DNA of 64,000 nt from an uncultured Campylobacter sp. (GTDB lineage Bacteria; Campylobacterota; Campylobacteria; Campylobacterales; Campylobacteraceae), in assembly GCF_938017705.1 (NCBI RefSeq), contig NZ_CALIIS010000038.1:1-64000 (forward strand), written 5' to 3'. The translations under genes were made by a program, and so were the position numbers. The stretch's first letter is position 1, and every line of letters starts with the position of its first letter. This document shows, in pieces, positions 27,546 to 35,914 of this stretch. Under the pieces are notes generated by a model. The model was given only the letters and a program-made list of their open reading frames with translations, ran no database searches and was not told the origin of the DNA.

Positions 27546-27713
27546 AATACGCACAAAAGCATCAATATCAAAGCGGTAGTATTTGTCCCAAAATAAAAAC
27601 TTTCACACCCAAAAAAGGCGTAGAATTTTAAAATTTTATCTTATTTTATGGCTTAAAATTTTGAAATTCAGTGCAGATTTAAAGTAGTAAATTTCAAAAT
27701 TTTACCTTGGCTG

Positions 27714-27762
27714 CTAAAAAGAAATTTCGTCGTCAAATTTAACAACAGAAATTTCTTTTTAG
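27714..27762. terminator. 15-bp inverted repeat, probable bidirectional terminator
   Basis: Arms 27714-27728 and 27748-27762 are perfect reverse complements. The 3' arm ends in CTTTTTAG on the plus strand and, by symmetry, on the minus strand. It lies about 170 bases past the toxin gene. Confidence 0.6.
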
Positions 27763-27770
27763 TAAATGCG

Positions 27771-27977
27771 GTGTCTGCAAAAGAGTATCATGAGCTGCTG
27801 CAATATTTCAAGGCGCTAAACGTAAAAATAGAAGATCGGACCGACTTTATACCGCAGGCTCAAAACAACGACTATTTCACCGATAAAAACGAAATTTACA
27901 GCGACGATTTTAGCGATACGCAAATTCCGAAGAAAAATTTTAAATGGAAGCTTAGGCGGTTTTTTAGTTTGGATTGA
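27771..27977 (+). CDS. Doubtful 68-residue protein
   Basis: A GTG-started frame encoding a polar protein (rich in Asp, Lys and Phe; ends KLRRFFSLD). There is no ribosome-binding site, and the terminator-like repeat lies just upstream. Composition is protein-like, so it may be the tail of a lost gene rather than an active one. Confidence 0.3.
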   Translation: MSAKEYHELLQYFKALNVKIEDRTDFIPQAQNNDYFTDKNEIYSDDFSDTQIPKKNFKWKLRRFFSLD

Positions 27978-28191
27978 AATTTTAGTCCAAACGGTAAGTT
28001 CTTAAATTTAGCGAGAATTTCACGAGCAAATAGAGGGTAGGACGGCGAGGCAAATACTCGCTCGCCGCTCCTCTAGCTTGCCACATTCACAAACCTATGG
28101 CAGGTAAAATTCACTCAGCCCGTCGCCGCAGCAAATCCTCGACGATCCAGGGATAGAGCCTCGCCCCAAAACCCCAGACCGCTCCTAATCC

Positions 28192-30708
28192 TTACTTCGC
28201 CCCTTTAGGCGGCATAAACGCGGTTAGCTTGATATCCTCGCCCGCCTTGTGTTTATAAAGCTCGATATTTACTAACGCCGTGTGGGAGATGTTGCCGTTG
28301 GCAAGCTCGCTCGTAGGCAGGTCAATCGTAAGCACGTTCGGATTTCCGTTTTTGCAAAGCCCATCGGCGTTAGGATCGTACCACGCGCCTTCAAAGATCT
28401 GCACCACGCCGCGCATTATGTCGCTGCTTACGTTGGCTCCCGCCAAAATTTCGCCGCGAGCGTTAAACACGCGCACCAGATCGCCCTGCTTAATGCCGAG
28501 CTCCTTAGCGTCCTCGGTATTGATCAGCACCGGCTCGCGATCCGCGACGGCGTATCTCTTGCGATTTGAGGTGTTGCTCTGCTGTGAATGCAAGCGGTCA
28601 TACGGATGAATGCTAAGCAGATGAAATTTCGCGGGCTTATCCTTCATCCCGAGCCATTCGACGGGCTCGAACCACATCGGATGCGCGCCGCAGTCTTTGT
28701 AATTCATAGCGGCGATCGTATCGGAGTAAATTTCGATCAGCCCGCTAGGCGTTCCCAAAGCCTCCAAAACAGGATCATTTCTAAAATCTTCAAACGTCAC
28801 GTACACAGCACTCTCTGGCGTCTCGTAAAATTCCGTCGGCTCGTTTTTCTCCCACCACTGCTCGAAGCTAGGCATCTGAATGCCTAAAGCGGTGTTTGCG
28901 TTCACAGCGCCAGCCGCCCCTTCGTAAAATTCCTTGATCCAGTCCATCTCTGTTTTGCCGCCGTCTGTATAAACCTCGGCAAGCCCGTCTGCGTAAGCCT
29001 TGCAAAGGTCGGTAAAAATTTGATAATCGTCCTTCGCGCCGTACTGCTTGGCGACGACCTGCTTCATCGGGATTATATGCATATTGGAGTAGTCTCCGCT
29101 CATCGTGATGTCGTTGCGCTCATACTCCGTCGTGGTCGGGAACACGATGTCCGCCATCTTCGCAGTCGGCGTCCAGTAAATTTCATTCACTACGATGGTG
29201 CGCGGCTTGCGCCAAGCCTTTATGTTGGTGTTGGTGTCTTGATGGTGCACGATCGGATTTCCGCCGACCCAGTAGATAAAATCGATCTTCGGATAGGTGA
29301 TCTTTGCGCCATTCGCGTCGATCGTCTTTCCCGGATTTAGCAGCACGTCCGCGATACGAGCTAAAGGAAAGGCAACCTTCGCCGTATTTACCAGCCACGC
29401 TTGAGTGGCTTCGCCGCCTTGCTTCTGATCCTGCGCAAGCCCTAGGAATTTGCCGTCCTTAACGACGCCGACGCTTGCGGCGTTCATTCCGCCGATCACG
29501 CCGCCCGCGCAGGTAGGCGCGCCGCCGTTAGCGTAGTGGTAGCTAAAGCCAAAGCCCCCTCCTGCAAGTCCGATCTGCCCCAGCATCGCGCACAAAGTCA
29601 CGATCATCCAGTGCGCCTGCTCGCCGTGATGAGCGCGCTGGATACCCCAGCCGGCCATTATCATCGTGCGGTTTTCGTAAAATTTTATCGCAAGCTCTTT
29701 GATCACGTCTGCGCTAATGCCGCAAATTTCGCTAGCCCACTCCGGCGTCTTGGCTACGCCGTCGCTCTGCCCCGTAAGGTACGGGACGAATTTTTCAAAG
29801 CCCACGGTGTAGTTTTGTAAAAATTCCTTATCGTACTTGCCCTGCGAGTAGAGGTGCTGCGCCATGCCTAGCATCATCGCTACGTCGGTGTTCGGGCGAG
29901 GGGTGATCCATCGCGCCTTGCCCTCGAAATACTTGCCGCTTACGGTCTTGATCGGATCGATGATAATGATCTCTTTATCGCTATTTTTTAGCTGCTCAAA
30001 ATACTTAAATCCCTGCTCGTCCGAGCTTGTCCACGCCACGCGAAGCGTGGAGATCGGATTGAGCCCCCAAAAGACCACGACTTTGGAATTTTCAAGTACC
30101 ACGGGCCACGAGGTTTGCTGCTCATAGACCTGATTTGAGCCCGTTACGTGCGGCATTATGACCTGCGCCGCGCCCGTGGAGTAATCGCCCGTGACGCCCG
30201 TAAAGCCGCCGGTTAAATTCATAAATCTATGAAGCAGCGTCCTTGAGACATGCACGTTGCCCGTGCTCTGCCAGCCGTAGCTGCCCGCAAACACCGAGCT
30301 CGCACCCTTTTGCTCGCGCGTCTTTTTAAGCTCGCGTGCGACGAGTTTGATCGCGTCCTCATATTTTACCTCGACCCATTCGTCAAGCCCGCGAAGCTCA
30401 GGCTTTGGATTATCGGGATCGGCGAGGTATGATTTTCGCACCATCGGCGCCTTGATACGCGTATTATAAACGAGATCCGCCATCGTATTTTGAAGAGTAT
30501 TTGGAATTTTAGAGGTGATCTTCCACGGCGCTGATTTTACGATCTTGCCGTTTTTAACGCTCGCTTTTAAAATTCCCCATCGCGCCGCAGTTAAAATTTC
30601 GCCGTTTTTCTTAAGCGCTGTAAGTTTATCCGCCGCGAGCATCGAGCTTGGGATGAGCGGAAGCGCCGAAACCGCCGCGCCGAGCTTTAAAAAATTTCGT
30701 CTTTTCAT
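28192..30708 (-). CDS. Tat-exported molybdenum S-/N-oxide reductase (TorA/DMSO reductase family)
   Basis: An 838-residue periplasmic reductase with bis-MGD molybdenum cofactor. The Tat signal is RRNFLK at residues 3-8. The molybdenum ligand is S177 in GDYSTGAAQVIMPHV. It has SYGW at 143-146, matching the Tyr/Trp pair of Rhodobacter DMSO reductase that favours sulfoxides, and no iron-sulfur cysteine motif at the N-terminus. It receives electrons from the c-type cytochrome whose gene overlaps it by four bases. C. jejuni Cj0264c/Cj0265c is the known counterpart for TMAO and DMSO. Methionine sulfoxide is another possible substrate. Confidence 0.88.
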   Translation of the reverse strand: MKRRNFLKLGAAVSALPLIPSSMLAADKLTALKKNGEILTAARWGILKASVKNGKIVKSAPWKITSKIPNTLQNTMADLVYNTRIKAPMVRKSYLADPDNPKPELRGLDEWVEVKYEDAIKLVARELKKTREQKGASSVFAGSYGWQSTGNVHVSRTLLHRFMNLTGGFTGVTGDYSTGAAQVIMPHVTGSNQVYEQQTSWPVVLENSKVVVFWGLNPISTLRVAWTSSDEQGFKYFEQLKNSDKEIIIIDPIKTVSGKYFEGKARWITPRPNTDVAMMLGMAQHLYSQGKYDKEFLQNYTVGFEKFVPYLTGQSDGVAKTPEWASEICGISADVIKELAIKFYENRTMIMAGWGIQRAHHGEQAHWMIVTLCAMLGQIGLAGGGFGFSYHYANGGAPTCAGGVIGGMNAASVGVVKDGKFLGLAQDQKQGGEATQAWLVNTAKVAFPLARIADVLLNPGKTIDANGAKITYPKIDFIYWVGGNPIVHHQDTNTNIKAWRKPRTIVVNEIYWTPTAKMADIVFPTTTEYERNDITMSGDYSNMHIIPMKQVVAKQYGAKDDYQIFTDLCKAYADGLAEVYTDGGKTEMDWIKEFYEGAAGAVNANTALGIQMPSFEQWWEKNEPTEFYETPESAVYVTFEDFRNDPVLEALGTPSGLIEIYSDTIAAMNYKDCGAHPMWFEPVEWLGMKDKPAKFHLLSIHPYDRLHSQQSNTSNRKRYAVADREPVLINTEDAKELGIKQGDLVRVFNARGEILAGANVSSDIMRGVVQIFEGAWYDPNADGLCKNGNPNVLTIDLPTSELANGNISHTALVNIELYKHKAGEDIKLTAFMPPKGAK

Positions 30709-31313
30709 TTCATATCCTTTAAATTTACGTCCTTGGAGTGCTTTTGCAGATACTGCACCACCGTCCAGCTCTCATCCTTGCTAATAGGCGTGCGCGAAAG
30801 CATCGATTTGATGTAGCCCGGCCATCTGTTGGCTTCGTAGCTGACGGGTTGGTGCAGAGCGTGACAGACGCTACACGAGGCTTCAAATTTCTCCTTAGCG
30901 CCAGCGAAAATTTTATCCACGTCGCCGCTTAGCGCGCTCTCGTCGGTGTAGGCGGTTATTTTAACCTTATTAAAGCCGTCCTCTTCGCCTAAGCTCTCGC
31001 TTTGAAATTTAGCCTGCTTCGAAAACGCCACTGCGATTATGCGCGCTTTAGGCGTGAAATAAATAACATTGGGCGCCTTTGGATTTTGATAGCCGATGAG
31101 CGAAAATTTCACCGCTCCGTCCTTGACCTCCAAGACCTCTATGGCATTCGTAGGCAGCAGCCTGCCGTCCTTGTGCGATAAATCGCCGCTTACGCTTACC
31201 TGCTTTAGCACCGTGCCGTAAAGCGTCTCGCCCGCCTTAACCTCGGCGTTTGCACAGCTTGCGATCACAGCCGCAAGAGCCGCCGCAGCCGCAATAGAAT
31301 TTAAAAACTTCAT
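30705..31313 (-). CDS. Monohaem c-type cytochrome partner of the reductase
   Basis: A 202-residue periplasmic protein with a signal peptide ending near residue 23 and a beta-rich region at 25-125. One haem site CSVCH lies at 147-151, followed by a small helical cytochrome fold (RWPGYIKSMLSR, VVQYLQKHS). It resembles the Cj0265c type of TorC-like donor rather than the pentahaem TorC of enterobacteria. The stop codon overlaps the reductase start. It passes electrons, probably from the menaquinol pool, to the reductase. Confidence 0.85.
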   Translation of the reverse strand: MKFLNSIAAAAALAAVIASCANAEVKAGETLYGTVLKQVSVSGDLSHKDGRLLPTNAIEVLEVKDGAVKFSLIGYQNPKAPNVIYFTPKARIIAVAFSKQAKFQSESLGEEDGFNKVKITAYTDESALSGDVDKIFAGAKEKFEASCSVCHALHQPVSYEANRWPGYIKSMLSRTPISKDESWTVVQYLQKHSKDVNLKDMK

Positions 31314-31333
31314 GCTTATCCTTTCTTAAAATT

Positions 31334-31933
31334 TTAAAAACTTCTCGTAAATCTGCCGTATAAAAAACTCGCAAATATCACGGTCAAAACAGCCGCGAAT
31401 GCCGCAAACGCTATCTGCGCGCACTGCGCCGCGTCTGCAAATTTAATGCTCGGCACCAGATAAAATCCCTCGCCGTAAAATCCGCCGAAAAAACTCTGCA
31501 CTTCGCTAAGTGCGGTGCCTGCGGGGAAGGACGGGGTGCCCGTGCAGCTTGCGGGGCGAAATAGCTCCGGTAGCAGGCTATCAAGCGGCGCTGCGAAAGG
31601 GAAAGCGGGTGCCGCGAGGCAATTTGCGGTATCTGCGACAGGGCTCGGCGCGGAGCTTTGTAAATAGCCGTATATCGCGCCCGCAAATCCGAGCGCGTAA
31701 GCAATGAGCCTTGTTATGAAGCCAAACGGCAGCAGCAAGCCGATGAGCGCGCCCACGCCCGCCACGGCAAAGCCCAAACGCACGAGGGCGCCCATCTGCG
31801 TAGGCGACATAAAAAGGTAGCGCTGAAAGAAAAAATACGATACCGCAAGATAGCCTGCGCTTATCACAAAGAGCCAAAACCACGGCGTAGCGGTATTTTG
31901 CCACGCGTAAATCTTCAAAATCAATCTATTCAA
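31334..31933 (-). CDS. DsbB-like four-helix membrane protein lacking the first CxxC
   Basis: A 199-residue inner-membrane protein with four hydrophobic helices. It lines up with E. coli DsbB along most of its length: FQRYLFMSPTQMG matches the PCVLC region, R52 matches the quinone-binding R48, and the second periplasmic loop keeps C105 and C130 (E. coli C104 and C130) with PLDSLLPELF between them. The CxxC that passes electrons to quinone is replaced by T45-Q-M-G48. It lies 20 bases upstream of the cytochrome gene in the same operon. It may be a quinone-binding partner of the reductase or a repurposed thiol protein. The fold assignment is by eye. Confidence 0.6.
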   Translation of the reverse strand: MNRLILKIYAWQNTATPWFWLFVISAGYLAVSYFFFQRYLFMSPTQMGALVRLGFAVAGVGALIGLLLPFGFITRLIAYALGFAGAIYGYLQSSAPSPVADTANCLAAPAFPFAAPLDSLLPELFRPASCTGTPSFPAGTALSEVQSFFGGFYGEGFYLVPSIKFADAAQCAQIAFAAFAAVLTVIFASFLYGRFTRSF

Positions 31934-32288
31934 GATCTCCTCCGTCTTATAAAATTCTTAAGAATACTTTTTAATCTTAAGATTTAAATTTATAAGGGAA
32001 TTATAGCAATAAAAGATAAAAATTCGAGTCTGCATTGCCCTAAATATCGGAGTTTTATAAGCTTTAAGCTTAACGTATAAAATTTCAATTTTAAAATTTG
32101 TCGCTCCTTGCGCGGCGGCAAAACGTTTTTGAGATATGAAATTAAAATGATAGATTTTATAAAATTTTATCTTTGTCAGAGCCTGCTTTGAGGAAAAATA
32201 TACCGATTTTAAAACCCCAGGCAACTCCGACGCTCAATAAATATTATGAAGATGATATAATGAGCCAAAATTTTGAATAACATCACTT
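31934..32288. other. Divergent spacer
   Basis: About 355 AT-rich bases between the reductase operon and an orphan gene. It has TATAAT boxes on the plus strand at 32256-32261 and 32289-32294. The reductase operon promoter should read leftward from here, but no clear element was picked. Confidence 0.4.
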
Positions 32289-32294
32289 TATAAT
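32289..32294 (+). promoter_or_regulatory. Candidate -10 box of the orphan gene
   Basis: TATAAT 19 bases before the GTG start at 32313. The alternative at 32256-32261 would leave a leader of about 45 bases, long enough for AAGGACGAGG to act as ribosome-binding site, and is equally plausible. Confidence 0.35.
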
Positions 32295-32312
32295 TTAAGG
32301 ACGAGGTGCCGT

Positions 32313-32747
32313 GTGAAATTTAACATAAATGCCGTTATCGGCGGGGCGGATGATGTGCCGATCTATATACCGGATATTATAAGAGCGGCAAGAAAAGAGA
32401 TTAAAAGGATTTTTAGCGATTTTGAAATGCGCTCGCTGCAAAAGATCGATATTTGCCTTTGTTTGAGCGGGGAAGTATCGAGATATTTTCCGAAATCGGG
32501 AATTTACCAGCCGAAATATTATCTTAAAAGCAAAAAAATTATCGCGTATATTCATTTTAGCTCAGATGAGTGGGGCTCCGATAAAAGGGCGAACGTAGAT
32601 AAATTTTTAGAAAAGTTCAAGCAGTATCTTATGGAGCTTGGAGATATTACCGGACGGAAAATTACGAATAATAATTTAGAATTTGACGATAAGCAGTACA
32701 AAGATAATATAGACCTAGTTTTTGAAAATTTAGTAGTAGATTGTTGA
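32313..32747 (+). CDS. Orphan protein, unknown function
   Basis: A 144-residue cytoplasmic, alpha-beta protein. It opens with FNINAVIGG and has charged helices (IIRAARKEIKRIFSDFEM) and an IAYIHFSSDEWG strand. The gene is AT-rich and stands alone. Size, acidity and isolation resemble polymorphic-toxin immunity proteins, but no toxin is next to it and the family is not recognised. The GTG start is supported by AAGGACGAGG upstream. A perfect hairpin follows the gene at 32770-32800. Confidence 0.5.
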   Translation: MKFNINAVIGGADDVPIYIPDIIRAARKEIKRIFSDFEMRSLQKIDICLCLSGEVSRYFPKSGIYQPKYYLKSKKIIAYIHFSSDEWGSDKRANVDKFLEKFKQYLMELGDITGRKITNNNLEFDDKQYKDNIDLVFENLVVDC

Positions 32748-32769
32748 AATAAAATTTGAAAAGAATATC

Positions 32770-32800
32770 TATCTGAAGCGGCAAAATTCCGCTTCAGATA
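32770..32800. terminator. 12-bp perfect hairpin after the orphan gene
   Basis: Arms 32770-32781 and 32789-32800 (TATCTGAAGCGG and its complement) with a 7-base loop, 22 bases past the stop codon. No T-run follows on the plus strand. On the minus strand GATATTCTTTT follows, so it may serve both directions. Confidence 0.5.
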
Positions 32801-33060
32801 AGGCAGACGCTAGCCCGGGCTAGTGAAATTCCAAACGCCTTTAAGACGCAAATAGCGATGAGGCGAGTTTGGAATTTTATCATCAACGATAATTTAAAAT
32901 TTTGCCCGAAAGCTTATTGGCGAGCTTAAAGCGCCTTGGTTGGCGCCCCGTAGAATTTCAACGCGCCGTTAAGCAAGCGATGAGCGAGCAGAGCAAGGCG
33001 AGTCTTGCGTGAGCGCATAGGGGTGCGCGCAGTGTTATTTCGCAGTAGAATTTTACGGAT

Positions 33061-33089
33061 TTGATCTCGCGCGTAAAGGGCGAGATCAA
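33061..33089. terminator. 10-bp hairpin downstream of hutX
   Basis: Perfect arms TTGATCTCGC (33061-33070) and GCGAGATCAA (33080-33089), loop 9 bases, located 64 bases past the hutX stop codon. There is no T-run, so intrinsic termination is uncertain. Confidence 0.35.
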
Positions 33090-33152
33090 GCCTAAATGCC
33101 CGCGCAAGGGCAAATTTTACGCAAGCCGCGCAAAACAAGCCTTGCGCTAGCG

Positions 33153-33665
33153 CTAAATCGCGGCTTTTAGCGCTTCAAATTTCGCGTCTTGCTCGGCTAG
33201 AAGCTGTCCTTTCTCATCGCGCGAGACGTAAATTTTAAAGATATTCTCGCCCGCCTTGTCGTAAAAGCCCACGAATTTCGAGAGCATCCCCATGAAAGTC
33301 TGCGTCACGAGGATGATCTTATCGATCTCATCCGTCTTTAGATGACCCGCCAAAATGCCCAGCCCGTGCGCCTCATCGCCGTTTGCGCCCATGCCGAAAT
33401 TATAATATCCGCGCGCGCTCTTGCCGCTTGGGATCTTGGTTTTAAACTCGATGATGAAGCTCGGCGTATTTTTTACGAAAAGAACCTCGCCCCAGCTCTC
33501 AAGCTCCCTAATGACCTCGCCGAATTTATCGCCGCCCGCACTCTTTCCGAAGCGCTCGGGCAGGTTTAGCAGCACGTCGATCTCCTTGGCGCCGAGCTCT
33601 TTGCAGATCTGCGCGATCGAAATTTTAGGGTTTTGCGCGAACAGCGCCTCGATTCTCTCTTTCAT
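33153..33665 (-). CDS. hutX: HutX/ChuX-family haem utilisation protein
   Basis: A 170-residue cytosolic haem-carrier-type protein of the ChuX/HutX family. It has an N-terminal winged-helix-like start (residues 1-45, ISIAQICKELGAKE) and then the split-barrel core (ELESWGEVLFV, SARGYYNFGMG, GHLKTDEIDKIILVTQTFMG, YVSRD). In other bacteria it binds haem and can pass it to HutZ-type proteins. No haem transporter or HutZ gene is adjacent, which is unusual. The start is the second of two nearby ATGs because AGAAAGG is properly spaced to it. Confidence 0.8.
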   Translation of the reverse strand: MKERIEALFAQNPKISIAQICKELGAKEIDVLLNLPERFGKSAGGDKFGEVIRELESWGEVLFVKNTPSFIIEFKTKIPSGKSARGYYNFGMGANGDEAHGLGILAGHLKTDEIDKIILVTQTFMGMLSKFVGFYDKAGENIFKIYVSRDEKGQLLAEQDAKFEALKAAI

Positions 33666-33882
33666 TTTCATCCTTTCTAAAATAAAATTTTAAGCGCCAT
33701 TATAATATAAAAATTCTAAGTTACAGATAATGGCAATCAATTAAAGAGGATTTGAAAAGCTTATTCTAAGAAAAATTTAGCGCTACAAAGTGCTTATGCA
33801 TAGAATTTTAAGTGATAATACAAAGAATTTTATCTGCACAGAATTTTATAATTCTAAAATTCCGCAAATCTTTAGAGCTTTA

Positions 33883-34326
33883 TCATAGCGGATCGTATCC
33901 GAAGCGATTGGACCCGCTATCGCCGCGCTGCACGAAAAACACAAGCAGCACTATCCAACCCACAAATGATACCAAAAGCCCGATATCGCCGAAAAAAGCA
34001 CCCACGATCGGCGTTAAAATAAGCAGAAAAAACCAGCCGCTTCTATCGGTGTCATGTAGTCGCCTGACCGATACGGCAATGGCTGGCACGAGCATAGCTA
34101 GCTGAAAAAGCGCATCTATAATGCCGATTTCTTGATGGACGATTTTGCCGGCTATTATTTGATTATATCCTATCGTAGTGCCTAAAACGCCATCTATCAA
34201 ACTCAAAACAATCCCGCCAAGCACGGTAAATAGAAAAAACCACCAGTACTCCGACCTTGATGCTCGCCCGCTAAATGCGGCGTATTTTTGCTTGACGCAA
34301 GTTTGCACGGACTCCATAAAAGTCAT
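33883..34326 (-). CDS. DUF805 membrane protein (first copy)
   Basis: A 147-residue inner-membrane protein of the DUF805 family: GRASRSEYWWF at about residue 20, three to four hydrophobic helices, VRRLHDTDRSGW at about 88-99 and the C-terminal GDSGSNRFGYDPL. Function is unknown. A shorter paralogue lies at 41715-42122. It sits just downstream of the TM2-domain gene, separated by about 50 bases. Confidence 0.88.
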   Translation of the reverse strand: MTFMESVQTCVKQKYAAFSGRASRSEYWWFFLFTVLGGIVLSLIDGVLGTTIGYNQIIAGKIVHQEIGIIDALFQLAMLVPAIAVSVRRLHDTDRSGWFFLLILTPIVGAFFGDIGLLVSFVGWIVLLVFFVQRGDSGSNRFGYDPL

Positions 34327-34379
34327 TTTAAACTCCTTTTTTAAAATAATATAGGATTATACTAATCGCCCTTAAATAC

Positions 34380-35825
34380 CTAAAACTCCCGCCCGTTCAT
34401 CTGCCTTATGTGATACGCCAGATGCACTAGGCCGTAGCCGCCTTTTGAAGCGGTAACCTCCCTAGTACCATAAACCGCCGAAACATTTAAAACTACCGAA
34501 GCTAACCACCCTATGGCAAATACTAAAGCGAAAAGCTGCGAGTCAAGCGCTATCAAGACTAGAGTTACTATCTCCGTAGCTGCAATAACATAAAACGCTC
34601 TTAGATAGTTTTTCTCTCCGCTGCAATCGTAAAGCTCTTTACTAACTAGCAGCTGATAGATCAGATATACCGCTGTGCATACGCAATAAATGCTTATCAT
34701 AAAAACCGATGGTTTAAACAATTCAAATCCTACAAATATAGTGCTTACTGCGCTTATAGCCGAGGAAACCCCGACTAACACGGCGTTTGATAGCAGATCG
34801 GTGCTGCGTATTGCCCGCGCTAAAAAATATAGCCCCACAGCTAGGCATATCATCGATATAAGTCCGACGCCTTCCAACGCACCCACTTTATCTACATTCT
34901 TGATATATCTGCCTACCGCATTTAACGCCTCAAGCCCAAACGCTATGTAAAGGGTAGTTTTGGCAGTAGATAGATTTTCGCTCTGCTCTTTAGCGTCATC
35001 CGTATAAACATACAGGATTGCTCCCGCGCCTACGGATACATTTAGCTTTCGCACCATATCAGGCAACCTAAAAAAGTCGCTAATAAGCCAGATTAAAAAT
35101 AAAACATTAGGCACCGAGAAAATAACCATAAAATGAAAAAAGCCCTGTTCTATATCCTTTAGGTCTGATGCTTGCACGCCTAAATCCGGACGAGATGAGT
35201 TTACAAGCGCCAACAGCTCGTTACCTTCTATACTCGTCCACATGACAGCAACCACTACTAAAAAAAGCCAGATGAGAAATGGCAGCCCGCCTAAAAGCTG
35301 AAAAATCGCAGAGATTATACGCCCAAGATAAAATCTATGCGCGCCGAAAGGTCCGAGAAACATATAAAATACGTAGGCTTTATTTAAATCATAAGCCTTA
35401 GCCGCTGAGATCTGCCTTGCTGAGCTTTGTGTAGAGCTAATTCTATCGGAATTTGAGGAAGCTGAATTTTGCCAAGTGGAATTCTGCTCTACAAAATTCT
35501 GCGAGTTCGTAGCATCTTCGGTAGAATTCAAACTTTTAGCGTTAGAATCTTGCTCGCTAGAGCCTGTCGCGGCAGAATCTCGTAAAATAGAATTTTCTTC
35601 ATCCGAGCCTTGAGCTGCAAAAGCTAAATTTTGCTCTATAGAATTCTGGGCCGCGAAATTTTGCTCGCTAGTATCATCCGCCGCAAGAGCTTCTTGCGCT
35701 AAATCTAAATTCTCAGATTGCTCCTGTGGTTTCTCGTCCAGGGGCTTTTTCTCTTCGCCACTTTTACGTCTTATACTGGTTAGCGATGCAGGATTACTGC
35801 TGCCGCCCCAAATATCTTCGCCCAT
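34380..35825 (-). CDS. TM2-domain membrane protein with repetitive N-terminal tail
   Basis: A 481-residue membrane protein. Residues 1-140 are disordered and low-complexity (Asn, Gln, Ser and Glu repeats such as EQNSTWQNSASSNS). A TM2 domain follows at about 145-200 (YVFYMFLGPFGAHRFYLG), then a larger hydrophobic region with about eight helices. TM2 domains are common in Campylobacter but their function is unknown. The repetitive tail is encoded by near-repeats of an AGAATTCTG/AAATTTTG unit, so its length may vary between strains. Confidence 0.7.
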   Translation of the reverse strand: MGEDIWGGSSNPASLTSIRRKSGEEKKPLDEKPQEQSENLDLAQEALAADDTSEQNFAAQNSIEQNLAFAAQGSDEENSILRDSAATGSSEQDSNAKSLNSTEDATNSQNFVEQNSTWQNSASSNSDRISSTQSSARQISAAKAYDLNKAYVFYMFLGPFGAHRFYLGRIISAIFQLLGGLPFLIWLFLVVVAVMWTSIEGNELLALVNSSRPDLGVQASDLKDIEQGFFHFMVIFSVPNVLFLIWLISDFFRLPDMVRKLNVSVGAGAILYVYTDDAKEQSENLSTAKTTLYIAFGLEALNAVGRYIKNVDKVGALEGVGLISMICLAVGLYFLARAIRSTDLLSNAVLVGVSSAISAVSTIFVGFELFKPSVFMISIYCVCTAVYLIYQLLVSKELYDCSGEKNYLRAFYVIAATEIVTLVLIALDSQLFALVFAIGWLASVVLNVSAVYGTREVTASKGGYGLVHLAYHIRQMNGREF

Positions 35826-35914
35826 CTGCTCTCCTTGATTTTTAAAGCAATTTTACCTGAAATTTAAGGAATTTTTGTATATTCGCCGCTACAAATTCAA
35901 AACAAAGGACAAAA

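Larger units (their letters stand above)
32748..33152. other. Spacer with two perfect hairpins
   Basis: About 400 bases between convergent genes. It contains the 12-bp hairpin at 32770-32800 and the 10-bp hairpin at 33061-33089, both described separately. No gene or RNA is otherwise visible. Confidence 0.5.

Noticed and set aside
28280..30432. Several plus-strand open frames across the first reductase gene
   Set aside because: They are antisense shadows of a long, well-supported coding sequence.
31334..31933. Treating the reductase-operon membrane protein as an ordinary DsbB
   Set aside because: The quinone-linked CxxC is absent, so a normal disulfide-generating role cannot be assigned.
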